Shown: one piece after another, positions 24,258 to 32,546 of the stretch
Layout: each line of letters begins with the position of its first letter
How positions within the stretch are numbered: position 1 is the stretch's first letter
NCBI GenBank assembly: GCA_900545535.1
Contig: UQZN01000009.1
Coordinates: 1 to 64,000, forward strand
Direction of reading: 5' to 3'
Length of the DNA: 64,000 nt
Origin: an uncultured Phascolarctobacterium sp.
GTDB taxonomy: Bacteria; Bacillota; Negativicutes; Acidaminococcales; Acidaminococcaceae
Position numbers and translations under genes: made by a program
The notes under the pieces: generated by a model
The model's database searches: none
What the model saw: only the letters and a program-made list of their open reading frames with translations
What the model was told of the DNA's origin: nothing

Positions 24258-25742
24258 TCAGTCCTTGTCAGCAAAATCCGGCAGGAATTTTTTGACGTCG
24301 ACTTCCATAAACTGCGCACGTTGGAAGCGTGCTTTTTCTGAATAAGGGATCGTGGCGTCATAAATAGTTTTGCAGGCGATACCATGGTCGCGGATCGTCC
24401 AGCTGCAGGAAGCGTCGTTGGACGGATCGAGCGGATGGCAGCGCACACCGGGGATCGTGACGATATCGACATCGGCCTGCATTCTGGTAGTCATGGCCCA
24501 GAGGATATCGTTGGTATCGAAAATATCGACGTCTTCATCGACTAAGATCACCTGTTTCAGTTCGGGGAAAGCCGAGAAGGCCAGCAAAGCGGCCTGACGC
24601 TGACGGCCTTCGTCACTGGGCACGCTTTTTTTGAACTGGATAACGGCCAGGAATTTGCCGCCGCCGGAGGAATGGGCGTAAACATTTTGTACGCGGCCGG
24701 GCATAGCTCTTTCCACCATATCCAAAATCGAGGCTTCGGTGGGAATACCGGCCATGCTGACGTGTTCTTCGGAAGGGCCGATACAGGTTTGCATGATCGG
24801 ATTGACTCTGTGGGTCACGGCTTTGACCTTGATCACAGGCAGAGCCGGATTGGCAGGCCCGGTGTAACCGGGGAATTCCGGCATGGCTTTGCCTGTGTTG
24901 GAGTTCTGGTCCTCACGGACGCGGGCGCCGACGATAAGCTCGCCTTCGATAACGTATTCGGCGTTGGCGATACATTTTTCGTCGATAGTCACGCAGGGAG
25001 TCAGTTCAACAGCTTTGCCGCGGATCGCGCCGGCGATAGACAATTCGTTGAAGCCCAGCGGCGTAGTCGGCGGCTCGAAGCAGGAAGCGATCTCGATCGC
25101 CGGGTCGACGCCGATGCTGATAGAGATCGGCAGCGGTTTGCCCAGGGCTTCGGCTTTTTCACGGAAAGCGCCTAAATGGCGGGCGCCGGGAGTAAAGAAC
25201 ATGGATATCTCATCTTTGCTCTGCAGGCACAGTCTGTGGATCGTCACGTCGGATTCGCCGATTTCAACATCGGAAGCGTAGCACATGCCCAAAGTTACAT
25301 ACGGGCCGGCGTCCTCCGGGGTGTTAGTCGGGGCTGGGATCAATTTGCGGATATCGAAGTCTGCATCGGTCGCCAGATGCACAACTTCCTGGCATTTAGC
25401 TTTTTCTTTGCCGACAACGACGGGAGCGATAGCGTTTTTGACAGCGTCACGCATCATAAATCCTAATTTTTCGGGTTTGGTATTTAACAGATAGCCTACA
25501 CGTTTACGGCTTGCCAAAAGACCAATAACGACTTTAGCGCCGGGATGGCCTTTGATTTTTTCAAAAGTCATGGCAGGGCCGGTCTTAGTGGGACGGGCCA
25601 CGGTGCCGCCTGCGCCTACATAACGGTAAACGCCTGCCAGCTCAGCGGAAGGGTCGACCTCTACGTCAGTATGTACCATTTGTCCGGGAATGCTTTCCAG
25701 CAGTTCCAATGCAGATCTTAAATCAATAATTTCTTTAGTCAT
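24258..25742 (-). CDS. lpdC: UbiD family decarboxylase (gallate/hydroxyarylic acid type)
   Basis: A 494-residue prenylated-FMN-dependent non-oxidative decarboxylase. Family features include YVTLGMCYASDVEIGESDVTIHR (cofactor and metal site), FTPGARHLG, EIASCFEPPTTPLG and VEGARVRED-like VGARVREDQNSN. Length and its partners UbiX, LpdD and a permease match the LpdC gallate or protocatechuate decarboxylases rather than the quinone-pathway UbiD. The reaction would yield pyrogallol or catechol plus CO2. It heads the operon under a MerR-type promoter. Exact substrate not readable. Confidence 0.85.
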   Translation of the reverse strand: MTKEIIDLRSALELLESIPGQMVHTDVEVDPSAELAGVYRYVGAGGTVARPTKTGPAMTFEKIKGHPGAKVVIGLLASRKRVGYLLNTKPEKLGFMMRDAVKNAIAPVVVGKEKAKCQEVVHLATDADFDIRKLIPAPTNTPEDAGPYVTLGMCYASDVEIGESDVTIHRLCLQSKDEISMFFTPGARHLGAFREKAEALGKPLPISISIGVDPAIEIASCFEPPTTPLGFNELSIAGAIRGKAVELTPCVTIDEKCIANAEYVIEGELIVGARVREDQNSNTGKAMPEFPGYTGPANPALPVIKVKAVTHRVNPIMQTCIGPSEEHVSMAGIPTEASILDMVERAMPGRVQNVYAHSSGGGKFLAVIQFKKSVPSDEGRQRQAALLAFSAFPELKQVILVDEDVDIFDTNDILWAMTTRMQADVDIVTIPGVRCHPLDPSNDASCSWTIRDHGIACKTIYDATIPYSEKARFQRAQFMEVDVKKFLPDFADKD

Positions 25743-25787
25743 AAAAATAACCTCCTGACTTTTTGTTGAGTGTTACCTCACAATTTG

Positions 25788-25818
25788 ATCATAAATTGTG
25801 GTGTAACAATACAGTCAA
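25788..25818 (-). promoter_or_regulatory. MerR-type promoter of the ubiD operon
   Basis: On the minus strand TTGACT (25818-25813) and TATGAT (25793-25788) are separated by 19 bp, the over-long spacing typical of MerR-activated promoters. The spacer begins with GTATTGTTACA, the same word as in the palindrome upstream of the merR gene. Confidence 0.75.
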
Positions 25819-25838
25819 GAGGTTTTTTAAAAAATTTT

Positions 25839-26672
25839 CTATTTATTTTTTAACGCTACCGGAGCCTGCAGCATACAGAAGTCTACGCCTGTTTCTTTTT
25901 TATAAAAGGTCGTGTCCAGCAGGCAGACGTCGACGATGTCGCCGGTCAGCTCGTAACCGTTCTGCACCAGCCACTGCATCAGCTTTTCCAGGTGCTCGGT
26001 ATCATAGGGCATACCATACTTATACATGCACACATATTCCCCGGCCGGTATCGTAAGCGTATTCTCGTGCTCTTTGTTCCAGATCGGCAGAAAAATGCAG
26101 GAGCCGGCCCCTGCCAGCCAGTCGCCACTTTGGGCAGCGTCTTTTTTGATGATCGAGCCGAAACCGCCGGAAGGCACCATTTCCCGTTCAAAAATGCGCT
26201 GCCACAAGTCCATCAGCGTCGTATGCAGATTGTCCTTGTCGATAGGCTGCAGCCACTCTTTAAAGATCGCCTGCCGGGCGTCTATATAGCGCACAAAGGG
26301 CAGCGACATCCGCATCATCCCCGCATCGACAGCTTCTTCGTACAGGTCGATCCGCTGGTTCAGGTATTCGCGCAGGGTATTGAGCTTGGCGATCTGGTTC
26401 ATGATATACTGTTTTTGCTTTTCCAAAAGATACATTTCATTTTCCGGCGTCCGTTCCTGAAAATGCTGCTGGATATCCTTAAGGCTTATCCCCAGTGATT
26501 TGAGGAAGCAGATCTCACGCAGATATGGGATCTGATGCTTACAATAATATCTGTAGCCGTTAGCGTCTACTTTCGCCGGCTTAAAAAGGTCGATATTATC
26601 ATAATGAATGAGCGTCTGTCTGGTAATTCCGTGCAATTTGGCCATTTCACTGATCGAAATATAAGTAGTCAT
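25839..26672 (-). CDS. MerR family transcriptional regulator
   Basis: A 277-residue regulator with an N-terminal MerR helix-turn-helix (SISEMAKLHGITRQTLIHYDNIDLFKP), a coiled dimer helix (LLEKQKQYIMNQIAKLNTLREYLN) and a C-terminal effector domain of the GyrI/SOUL-like type (IPAGEYVCMYKYG, MQWLVQNGYELTGDI), as in BmrR. The ATG at 26672 follows GAGGTGATTGGC; the frame extends upstream without a site, across its own operator. It precedes ubiD on the same strand and probably activates it in response to an aromatic acid. Confidence 0.85.
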   Translation of the reverse strand: MTTYISISEMAKLHGITRQTLIHYDNIDLFKPAKVDANGYRYYCKHQIPYLREICFLKSLGISLKDIQQHFQERTPENEMYLLEKQKQYIMNQIAKLNTLREYLNQRIDLYEEAVDAGMMRMSLPFVRYIDARQAIFKEWLQPIDKDNLHTTLMDLWQRIFEREMVPSGGFGSIIKKDAAQSGDWLAGAGSCIFLPIWNKEHENTLTIPAGEYVCMYKYGMPYDTEHLEKLMQWLVQNGYELTGDIVDVCLLDTTFYKKETGVDFCMLQAPVALKNK

Positions 26673-26717
26673 GCCAATCACCTCACTCTGTGCTATATTC
26701 CTATTATATAATAAAAA

Positions 26718-26742
26718 GAACTGTATTGTTACAATACAGTTC
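26718..26742. promoter_or_regulatory. Palindromic operator at the merR promoter
   Basis: A perfect 25-bp palindrome with half-site GAACTGTATTGT and a single central T, 45 nt upstream of the merR start and just upstream of an AT-rich -10 region (TTATATAATA). Half of it recurs in the ubiD promoter spacer, suggesting autoregulation and shared control. Confidence 0.8.
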
Positions 26743-26779
26743 AAGAAACTTTTAGATGCCGTTTTAGAATATGTTTGCA

Positions 26780-26820
26780 GATAAAAAAAATAAAGCCTCT
26801 GACAAAAGTCAGAGGCTTTA
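26780..26820 (-). terminator. Terminator of the tRNA-Gln/tRNA-Glu transcript
   Basis: A 13-bp stem TAAAGCCTCTGAC with a 4-nt loop, followed on the minus strand by a run of T. Confidence 0.8.
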
Positions 26821-26829
26821 ACTGCGGCT

Positions 26830-26904
26830 TGGTAGCGCCAACGAGAATCGAACTCGTGATTTCGCCTTGAGAGGGCGACGTCTTAGCCGCTTGACCATGG
26901 CGCC
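26830..26904 (-). tRNA. tRNA-Glu (anticodon CTC)
   Basis: A 75-nt cloverleaf with encoded CCA: acceptor GGCGCCA/TGGCGCT, anticodon loop CTCTCAA giving CTC, and T-arm GAGTTCGATTCTC. It lies 2 nt after tRNA-Gln in one transcript. Confidence 0.9.
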
Positions 26905-26906
26905 AT

Positions 26907-26980
26907 TGGCTCCGGGACTAGGGCTCGAACCCAGACAAGATGATCCAGAATCACCTGTGCTACCATTACACCATCCCGGA
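26907..26980 (-). tRNA. tRNA-Gln (anticodon CTG)
   Basis: A 74-nt cloverleaf with encoded CCA: acceptor TCCGGGA/TCCCGGA, anticodon loop TTCTGGA giving CTG, and T-arm TGGGTTCGAGCCCTA. It is the first tRNA of the pair. Confidence 0.9.
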
Positions 26981-27047
26981 ATTGTGCTGAACACAATGGT
27001 TATTATAACTCAATTTGCCGCGCTTGACAAGTACTTTTTTTATTTTT

Positions 27048-28262
27048 TTACATGCCCTTATTATAAGTAAAGGTATCAAGCGTGTCGTTGATCTTTTGCG
27101 CCAGCGCTTCCGGCAGGCCTTCGATATTGACATTGAGGAAGCCGCGGACGATAGTAGCCGTTGCTTCTTCTTCGTCCATGCCGCGTGCCATCAGATATTC
27201 AATCTCTTCCGGCGCGATACGGCCGACTGCTGCTTCATGGCTGAGCTCGGCATTGCCGGTAAAGGCGTCCAGCTCGGGAATAGCCGAAATATAGCCTTTA
27301 TCGCTGAGCATCAGGCCGTTACATTCCAGATGGGCCCTGATGCCTTCGGCACGGCCGGTCAGGTTGCCGCGGTTGATGATCTCGCCGCCGGTAGAAATGG
27401 TACGGGTCACGATCTCGGCCCGTGTGCCGGGGACTTCCAGCAGCGCTTTGCCGCCGATATCCAGATGCGAGCCTTCCGGCGCCACTAAAATGGAATTCAG
27501 GCGGGCGACAGCGCCTTCGCCGACCAGTCTGGTCGTCGGGTACATCTGCACGTCTTTGACTTTTTCCATACACACATAATTAGAAATAAAGTGCCCGCCT
27601 GCTTCGATGATCGTTACGCTGCGGGGACGTACGGCAATGTTTTCGCCCCAGCTGTGGATCATGGTAAAGGTCAGTTTGGCATTTTTTTCGACGTAAAATT
27701 CGCTGATGCCGATATGTACGCCTTTTTCCACACTGGGATCGCTGGCACAGCCGGAAATGATATTCAGCTCGGCGCCTTCTTCCACGATCACGATATTATG
27801 GACGCGCTGCAGCTGCTCTTCATGCCCGATAAAAACGCAGGCCTGCAAGGGAGCGGCGATCTTCTGTCCGGCTTTGACACGGATAAAATAGCCCTGCTCC
27901 TGCTCTAAAGCAGTTTTGGCGGTGTATTTGTCGGTGTCGGCCTTAACGGCGTTCCACCAGTATTTTTTGACCAGTTCGGGATATTTTTTGGCAGCGACGC
28001 CGGTATTCATCAATTCCAGCGGCAGCTGTGCTTTGACCTCGGCCTCAATAGGAGCGTTATCGACCTGAATAAAGCTGGCACTGCGGTTTTCACGCTCCAG
28101 ATCGATACCCACGTGCTCCAGCCGTTCCTTACCGGCTGCGGACAGCTCGGCTGTGCTTTGCACATGCTGTTCATTATTATCGTCAAATTTTTCCAGATCG
28201 ATATCATTGCCAAAGGCTGCTTTTTTAGCCAGCGCTTCCTGTAATTTTACCTGTTCACTCAT
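27048..28262 (-). CDS. sufB: SufB/SufD family Fe-S assembly scaffold (SmsB-like)
   Basis: A 404-residue protein of the SufBD beta-helix family: VHNIVIVEEGAELNIISGC, VRPRSVTIIEAGG, NLTGRAEGIRAHLECNGLML and the C-terminal ELSHEAAVGRIAPEEIEYLMARGMDEEEATATIVRGF, the family's ATPase-docking helix end. The ATG at 28262 overlaps the SufC stop (ATGA) behind AGGAGG. There is only one SufB/D-type gene and no SufS or SufU nearby, so this looks like the two-gene SmsCB-type minimal SUF system, where a single scaffold probably forms a homodimer. Confidence 0.83.
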   Translation of the reverse strand: MSEQVKLQEALAKKAAFGNDIDLEKFDDNNEQHVQSTAELSAAGKERLEHVGIDLERENRSASFIQVDNAPIEAEVKAQLPLELMNTGVAAKKYPELVKKYWWNAVKADTDKYTAKTALEQEQGYFIRVKAGQKIAAPLQACVFIGHEEQLQRVHNIVIVEEGAELNIISGCASDPSVEKGVHIGISEFYVEKNAKLTFTMIHSWGENIAVRPRSVTIIEAGGHFISNYVCMEKVKDVQMYPTTRLVGEGAVARLNSILVAPEGSHLDIGGKALLEVPGTRAEIVTRTISTGGEIINRGNLTGRAEGIRAHLECNGLMLSDKGYISAIPELDAFTGNAELSHEAAVGRIAPEEIEYLMARGMDEEEATATIVRGFLNVNIEGLPEALAQKINDTLDTFTYNKGM

Positions 28263-29062
28263 TTCATCAACCTCCTGCAGCCGCCATTGACGCATTTTTC
28301 GTAGCCGGCTTTGCTGATGCAGCCCAGAACGTCCAAAGGATCGCCGCTGGTGCAGCTAAGCGTGCCCTGATATAAAATATGCGCATGTGAAGCTGGCACA
28401 TATTTTAAAATATGGCCGACATGGGTAATGATCAGGCCGCTGCGCTGACTGTTGAGCGGGTTGTAGCTGTCGCAGTCCAGGCTATGGGCGCAGCAGGGCT
28501 GATCGCAGCCTGCACCGCCGCAGGGCTCGTTATGCAGGATATAGTTGGCAGCCCGCCCTACCAGAGCAATATTTTCTACATCGACGCCGGATTCCGGTTC
28601 GTCTAAAAGCAGCAGGTCCGGCTTTTGCGCCATCAGCTGCAATAATTCGGAGCGTTTGAGCTCGCCGCCGCTGAAGCCTTCATTGACACTGCGGTCAAGA
28701 AAATCGGCCAGACCCATCCAGCGTGCCATCTGCTCAGTTTCCTGAGGCGTTGCGCCGCAGATCTCGATCATCTGACGCAGTGACAGGCCGCGGATCGTCG
28801 GCGGACGCTGGATCATGACGCCCACGCCTAAACGGGCCCGCTCATAACAGGGGGCTTCGGTGATATCATGCCCTTTGAAATAAATTTTGCCGCTTAAAAC
28901 CTCATAGCGTTCAAAACCCATGATCGTGCCGATCAATGTAGATTTGCCGGTGCCGTTAGGCCCAAATAAAACGTGGACCTCGCCCGGTTTGATATGCAGA
29001 TTAATATCGTGAAGAATCTGCCGGCCTTGCACGGCGACGGACAGATTTTCTATTTTCAACAT
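28259..29062 (-). CDS. sufC: SufC-type Fe-S assembly ATPase with Cys-rich insert
   Basis: A 267-residue ABC-type ATPase for cluster assembly: Walker A FGPNGTGKST, Q-loop region GVMIQRPPTIRGLSLRQM, signature FSGGELKRSELLQL, Walker B LLLLDEPESGVD and switch ITHVGHIL. ATG at 29062 has AGAGGGAT upstream. Between Walker B and the switch histidine is a Cys-rich insert (CGGAGCDQPCCAHSLDC), and the C-terminus holds five more cysteines (SCTSGDPLDVLGC, EKCVNGGC). Standard SufC proteins of about 250 residues lack these, so a bound metal or cluster is possible. Co-translated with sufB. Confidence 0.85.
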   Translation of the reverse strand: MLKIENLSVAVQGRQILHDINLHIKPGEVHVLFGPNGTGKSTLIGTIMGFERYEVLSGKIYFKGHDITEAPCYERARLGVGVMIQRPPTIRGLSLRQMIEICGATPQETEQMARWMGLADFLDRSVNEGFSGGELKRSELLQLMAQKPDLLLLDEPESGVDVENIALVGRAANYILHNEPCGGAGCDQPCCAHSLDCDSYNPLNSQRSGLIITHVGHILKYVPASHAHILYQGTLSCTSGDPLDVLGCISKAGYEKCVNGGCRRLMK

Positions 29063-29272
29063 AGTTATCCCTCTTTCTGAAATTGATACTGGTTTATTAT
29101 ACCATATAATCCCCCTAAATTCCATACTCTAATCGTAGGAATTAAATCCTCACACTTCCTGCGCAAGATAGAATTTTCAGGCGCACTGTGTTAGAATAAT
29201 CTTATTCAAAGATTTAGCTAACGGTATCTGCAGCTGCAAATAAAATTTTACCGGCAGGCACTTGGAGGTTCT

Positions 29273-30088
29273 ATGCATCAGTATTTATTCCATATCGGCG
29301 ATTTTCCGATCCGTATGTACGGCCTAGTTTTATGTATGAGTATTTTTCTGGCGACCGGCGTTGCATATTTCCTGGCTAAACAGGATGGCCGCTGGCAGCA
29401 GCATGTGCTTGACATCGGCATCTACGGCGGCTTTGCGGGCCTTGTCGGCGGGCGGCTTTGGGACGTCTTCTTCTTCGACTGGGATTATTACCAGCATCAT
29501 CTGCTGGAGATACCCTTTGTCTGGCAGGGCGGCATGGCGATCCAGGGCGGCGTTATTGCCGGCGTGCTGGCAGGTATCTGGTACTGCAAGCGGCACAAGA
29601 TCGACTGGCTGGCCTTTGCTGACATCGTCTGCCCCGCTATTCTGATCGGTCAGGCTATTGGCCGTATGGCCAACCTGCTGAACGGCGATGCTTTCGGCAC
29701 GCCTACCGGCGGCAGCTTTGGCCTGTTATACCCGGAAGGGACCCTGGCTTTTAAGACTTATGGCGCTGTGCCTCTCTGGCCGGCCGAGGTCTGGGAGGGC
29801 CAGCTGGATATCGTGATCTTTGCTATCCTGCTGTTGTTCCGCACTACCAATCATGCTAAAGGTCAGGCTATGTGCCTGTATGTCATGCTGTACTCGGCTG
29901 TACGCTTTGGTCTGGAAATGCTGCGGGGCGATTATGTCGAACCCTTCCTCTTTGGTTTAAAATCGGCTCAGGCTACCAGCCTTGCTTTCTTCTTGATAGC
30001 ACTGGGCTTTTTCCTCTATTTCGGCTGGCGCGAAAAGCATGTCGAAGCAGCACCGACCATAACCAGTAAAAAACGCGGCAAAAAATAA
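29273..30088 (+). CDS. lgt: Prolipoprotein diacylglyceryl transferase
   Basis: A 271-residue membrane enzyme that transfers diacylglycerol from phosphatidylglycerol to the lipobox cysteine of prolipoproteins. Family motifs are an N-terminal FPIRMYGLVLCMSI, GGRLWDVFFFD, WQGGMAIQGGVIAG (with the conserved H/G region replaced by Q), and the Lgt signature GQAIGRMANLLNGDAFG containing catalytic Arg and Asn. About seven membrane helices. ATG follows TTGGAGG. It would lipidate the binding protein at 5705 among others. Divergent from the suf genes. Confidence 0.9.
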   Translation: MHQYLFHIGDFPIRMYGLVLCMSIFLATGVAYFLAKQDGRWQQHVLDIGIYGGFAGLVGGRLWDVFFFDWDYYQHHLLEIPFVWQGGMAIQGGVIAGVLAGIWYCKRHKIDWLAFADIVCPAILIGQAIGRMANLLNGDAFGTPTGGSFGLLYPEGTLAFKTYGAVPLWPAEVWEGQLDIVIFAILLLFRTTNHAKGQAMCLYVMLYSAVRFGLEMLRGDYVEPFLFGLKSAQATSLAFFLIALGFFLYFGWREKHVEAAPTITSKKRGKK

Positions 30089-30107
30089 CTATCGGAGTTA
30101 CTATTAT

Positions 30108-30719
30108 ATGGATAATATAAAATTACCAATAATTCACAATTCCCAAAAAACAGGAAAAGAACTCCTATTTAACTTAAAAGGACAAACTATCAGTACGGTA
30201 TTGGATTTTTGGAAATGGGCCTATTCTGATTTGTTTGACAATACACAACGAGGAATTTTAGCAGAATATATAGTAGCCTGCGCTTTAGATTTACAGAATA
30301 CAAAACGAACTAACTGGGATAAATATGACCTTATTACTAAAACTGGAATTACTTTAGAAATAAAAACTTCTGCTTATCTACAAACATGGGGCCAAAAAAA
30401 ACTTTCTAAGTTGGTTTTCGGGATTCAACCAACTTACGGTTGGAATAAAGAAACCAATGAATATGACACAATAAAAAGCAGACAAGCAGATATTTATATC
30501 TTTTGTATTTTCAAACATAAGGATCCCTTAACTGCGAATCCTTTAAATTTAAATCAATGGGCTTTCTATATATTAAATACCAAAATTCTTAATCAAAAAG
30601 TCGGTAACCAAAAAAGTATTACAATAAACAGTTTGAAGGCCTTAGGTGCCCAATACTGCTGTTTCGAAGATTTAAAATTTACTGTTTACAATGAATATAA
30701 AAAAGAGACCGGCCTTTAA
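30108..30719 (+). CDS. PD-(D/E)XK nuclease-like protein
   Basis: A 203-residue AT-rich gene 20 nt after lgt. Residues 45-110 carry a nuclease-like core: RGILAEYIVACALD helix, WDKYDLITKTGITLEIKTSAYLQTW with the D-x(n)-E-x-K signature (ExK in LEIK), then SRQADIYIFCIF. This matches restriction-endonuclease-like folds seen in orphan type II-like enzymes. No methylase is adjacent. Composition differs sharply from lgt, suggesting transfer. The end of the gene overlaps the terminator stem. Function as a nuclease is likely; biological role (defence or repair) unknown. Confidence 0.68.
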   Translation: MDNIKLPIIHNSQKTGKELLFNLKGQTISTVLDFWKWAYSDLFDNTQRGILAEYIVACALDLQNTKRTNWDKYDLITKTGITLEIKTSAYLQTWGQKKLSKLVFGIQPTYGWNKETNEYDTIKSRQADIYIFCIFKHKDPLTANPLNLNQWAFYILNTKILNQKVGNQKSITINSLKALGAQYCCFEDLKFTVYNEYKKETGL

Positions 30720-30732
30720 CCGGTCTCTTTTT
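30700..30732. terminator. Bidirectional terminator between nuclease-like gene and purine permease
   Basis: A 13-bp stem AAAAAGAGACCGG with a 7-nt loop and T-runs on both strands; its left arm is also the last codons of the nuclease-like gene. Confidence 0.85.
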
Positions 30733-30735
30733 CAG

Positions 30736-32139
30736 TTAATAGATCAACATAAAAGCAAAGCGCAATAAAAACATCGCACTCAACCCGCGCACCAGCAGCG
30801 AAACCTCCGGCCATTTACCAACTACAGCTTTAACAAAGCTGTACATAATAAAACCGATCGCGATACCGTCTGCAATATTATAGCCAAAGCACATGATAGT
30901 TATTGTTAAATATACCGGTATGGCTATTTCCAGATTGCGCCAGTCGATGTCGCCGATATCGGAAGCCATCAAGATCCCGACCATGATCAGTACCGGCGCT
31001 GTCGCTGCTGCCGGCACCATACCCAGCAGCGGCGCTAAAGACACACTCAGCAGAAATAACAATGCCGTTATGACCGAAGCAAAACCGGTTCTGGCGCCTG
31101 CTGCCACACCTGTGCTTGATTCGACATAAGTAGTTACAGTAGAAGTACCAAAAAATGAGCCCATGACGGTTGCGGCAGCGTCAGCCAGCAAGATGCGGTC
31201 GCCGTCGACGATATTGCCATCTGCATCGACAAGATTGGCCCTGGACGCAGTTGCCAGCACGGTACCGATCGTATCGAACATATCGGCGATCGTCATGGTG
31301 ATCATCACCGAAAACAGTGAAAAGATCATGACTCCGACTCCCTGCGATGTATCGAACAGCTGCACAAAACCACTCAGACACTTACCAAAGGTATCGCCAA
31401 TATCACCGACAGGCATCGTTCCCGGCAGATGCAGCCCCAGCTGCCAGCCGCTGAAAAACTGCAGATAACAGCCCAGCACAGAAGTAATAATAATGCTGAG
31501 CAGCATACCACCTTTTGTGCCGCGCAGTAAAAAGCAGATATTCAGGAAAATGCCGATCAAGGCCAGCTTGGCCGAATCGCTGGCAAAAGTCAGAGCAGGA
31601 ATGATGCTGCTGTCTAACTTCATGCTATCGCCCAGGGGGATAAAGCTGCCGGGATTAGCGGCAAAGCTCAATAAGGACGCATTTTTTAAGCCGATGTATA
31701 AAATAAACATCCCGATACCGATGCCGATCGCTTTTTTGAGATGCAGCGGAATCTCAGCAATGATCCTGCTGCGCAGGCCGGTAACAGAAACCACGACAAA
31801 AATAATGCCGGACAGCAAAACTGCCCCTAAGCCCTGCTCCCAGCTATACCCCATCGTACCGCACAGGGTATAGGCAAAAAAGGCATTGATCCCCATGCCC
31901 GGTGCCAGGCCAAAAGGCGCATTGGCATACAGCGCCATCAGCAGCGTGCCTGCGGCTGACGCCAGACAGGTAGCCAGCATGACAGTTCCTTTATCCATGC
32001 CGGCCGCAGCCATGATCTGCGGATTAACAAAAATGATATACGCCATCGTCACAAAGGACGTGATCCCCCCGATCGTCTCGCGCTGCCAGGTAGTCTGGCG
32101 CTCTTGAAATTTAAAAAACTTTGTTACAAAATCATTCAT
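30736..32139 (-). CDS. NCS2 family purine permease (AzgA/PbuG-like)
   Basis: A 467-residue uptake system for adenine, guanine or hypoxanthine. Visible features of the AzgA/PbuG branch are ETIGGITSFVTMAYIIFVNPQIM near the N-terminus, GMGINAFFAYTLCGTMGYSWEQGLGAVL, DMFDTIGTVLATASRANLVD and GSFFGTSTVTTYVESSTGVAAGARTG, the substrate-site segments. ATG at 32139 follows GGAGGAAGC. I looked for a purine riboswitch in the leader (32140-32230) and saw none. Confidence 0.88.
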   Translation of the reverse strand: MNDFVTKFFKFQERQTTWQRETIGGITSFVTMAYIIFVNPQIMAAAGMDKGTVMLATCLASAAGTLLMALYANAPFGLAPGMGINAFFAYTLCGTMGYSWEQGLGAVLLSGIIFVVVSVTGLRSRIIAEIPLHLKKAIGIGIGMFILYIGLKNASLLSFAANPGSFIPLGDSMKLDSSIIPALTFASDSAKLALIGIFLNICFLLRGTKGGMLLSIIITSVLGCYLQFFSGWQLGLHLPGTMPVGDIGDTFGKCLSGFVQLFDTSQGVGVMIFSLFSVMITMTIADMFDTIGTVLATASRANLVDADGNIVDGDRILLADAAATVMGSFFGTSTVTTYVESSTGVAAGARTGFASVITALLFLLSVSLAPLLGMVPAAATAPVLIMVGILMASDIGDIDWRNLEIAIPVYLTITIMCFGYNIADGIAIGFIMYSFVKAVVGKWPEVSLLVRGLSAMFLLRFAFMLIY

Positions 32140-32209
32140 TAGCCGCTTCCTCCGGTCCTTTTTACATTTCACAAACTGTTCAAAGGTTTGCCCTTTTTCT
32201 GTCAAATGT

Positions 32210-32330
32210 CTGTTGTATACTTAAAGCATAGCAAGTGACGAACTTGCTACACCCTTCCCATCAAATTCATCATAAACAGCTTTCCTATGGAGGAACCGTT
32301 CGCTACCATCCCCAGCGAACGGTTTTCTCT
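32210..32330 (+). ncRNA. Candidate small RNA with terminator
   Basis: Between the purine permease and the DUF6485 gene, both on the minus strand, the plus strand carries a possible -10 (TATACT at about 32214), a hairpin AGCAAGT/ACTTGCT (32230-32248), and an 11-bp hairpin (32294-32324, arm AACCGTTCGCT) followed by TTTTCTCTTT. There is no reading frame between them. The layout fits a transcribed RNA of about 110 nt antisense to the permease leader. No known RNA family recognised. Confidence 0.4.
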
Positions 32331-32347
32331 TTGTCTGCCGAAACTGA

Positions 32348-32385
32348 AAATAAATGCGTGCTGACCTGCACGCATTTATTTTTTT
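32348..32385. terminator. Terminator at the DUF6485 stop
   Basis: A 14-bp perfect stem (arm AAATAAATGCGTGC) with loop TGACCT, followed by T-rich sequence on both strands. Its right arm contains the stop codon of the small Cys-rich gene. Confidence 0.75.
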
Positions 32386-32528
32386 ACATCTTCGCAAACA
32401 GCCTTCATGCAGGCTACTAAAGAGCCTTTTTCCCGATGATGGTTGATACATTCACAACACTTGCCATGCCGCACACAGTTTACCATTTTACAGGTACAGT
32501 TGGCTTCGTTGCAATTCGCCATTTTCAT
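32376..32528 (-). CDS. Small Cys-rich protein, DUF6485-like (50 aa)
   Basis: A 50-residue protein starting ATG at 32528, with GAGGAGGA immediately upstream. It contains NCNEANCTCKMVNC, then RHGKCCECINHHREKG and a final AC-x(5)-C: eight or nine cysteines in the spacing of the DUF6485 family, a tiny presumed metal-binding protein of anaerobic Firmicutes. Its function is unknown. Transcribed alone, ending in the terminator overlapping its stop. Confidence 0.75.
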   Translation of the reverse strand: MKMANCNEANCTCKMVNCVRHGKCCECINHHREKGSLVACMKAVCEDVKK

Positions 32529-32546
32529 TCCTCCTCTAATGCAGTT

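Noticed and set aside
32140..32230. Purine riboswitch upstream of the NCS2 permease
   Set aside because: The conserved paired loops and TATA/ATA core of the purine aptamer are not present in this leader.
32221..32451. 76-codon minus-strand frame
   Set aside because: It overlaps the DUF6485 gene in another frame and has no ribosome site or recognisable features.
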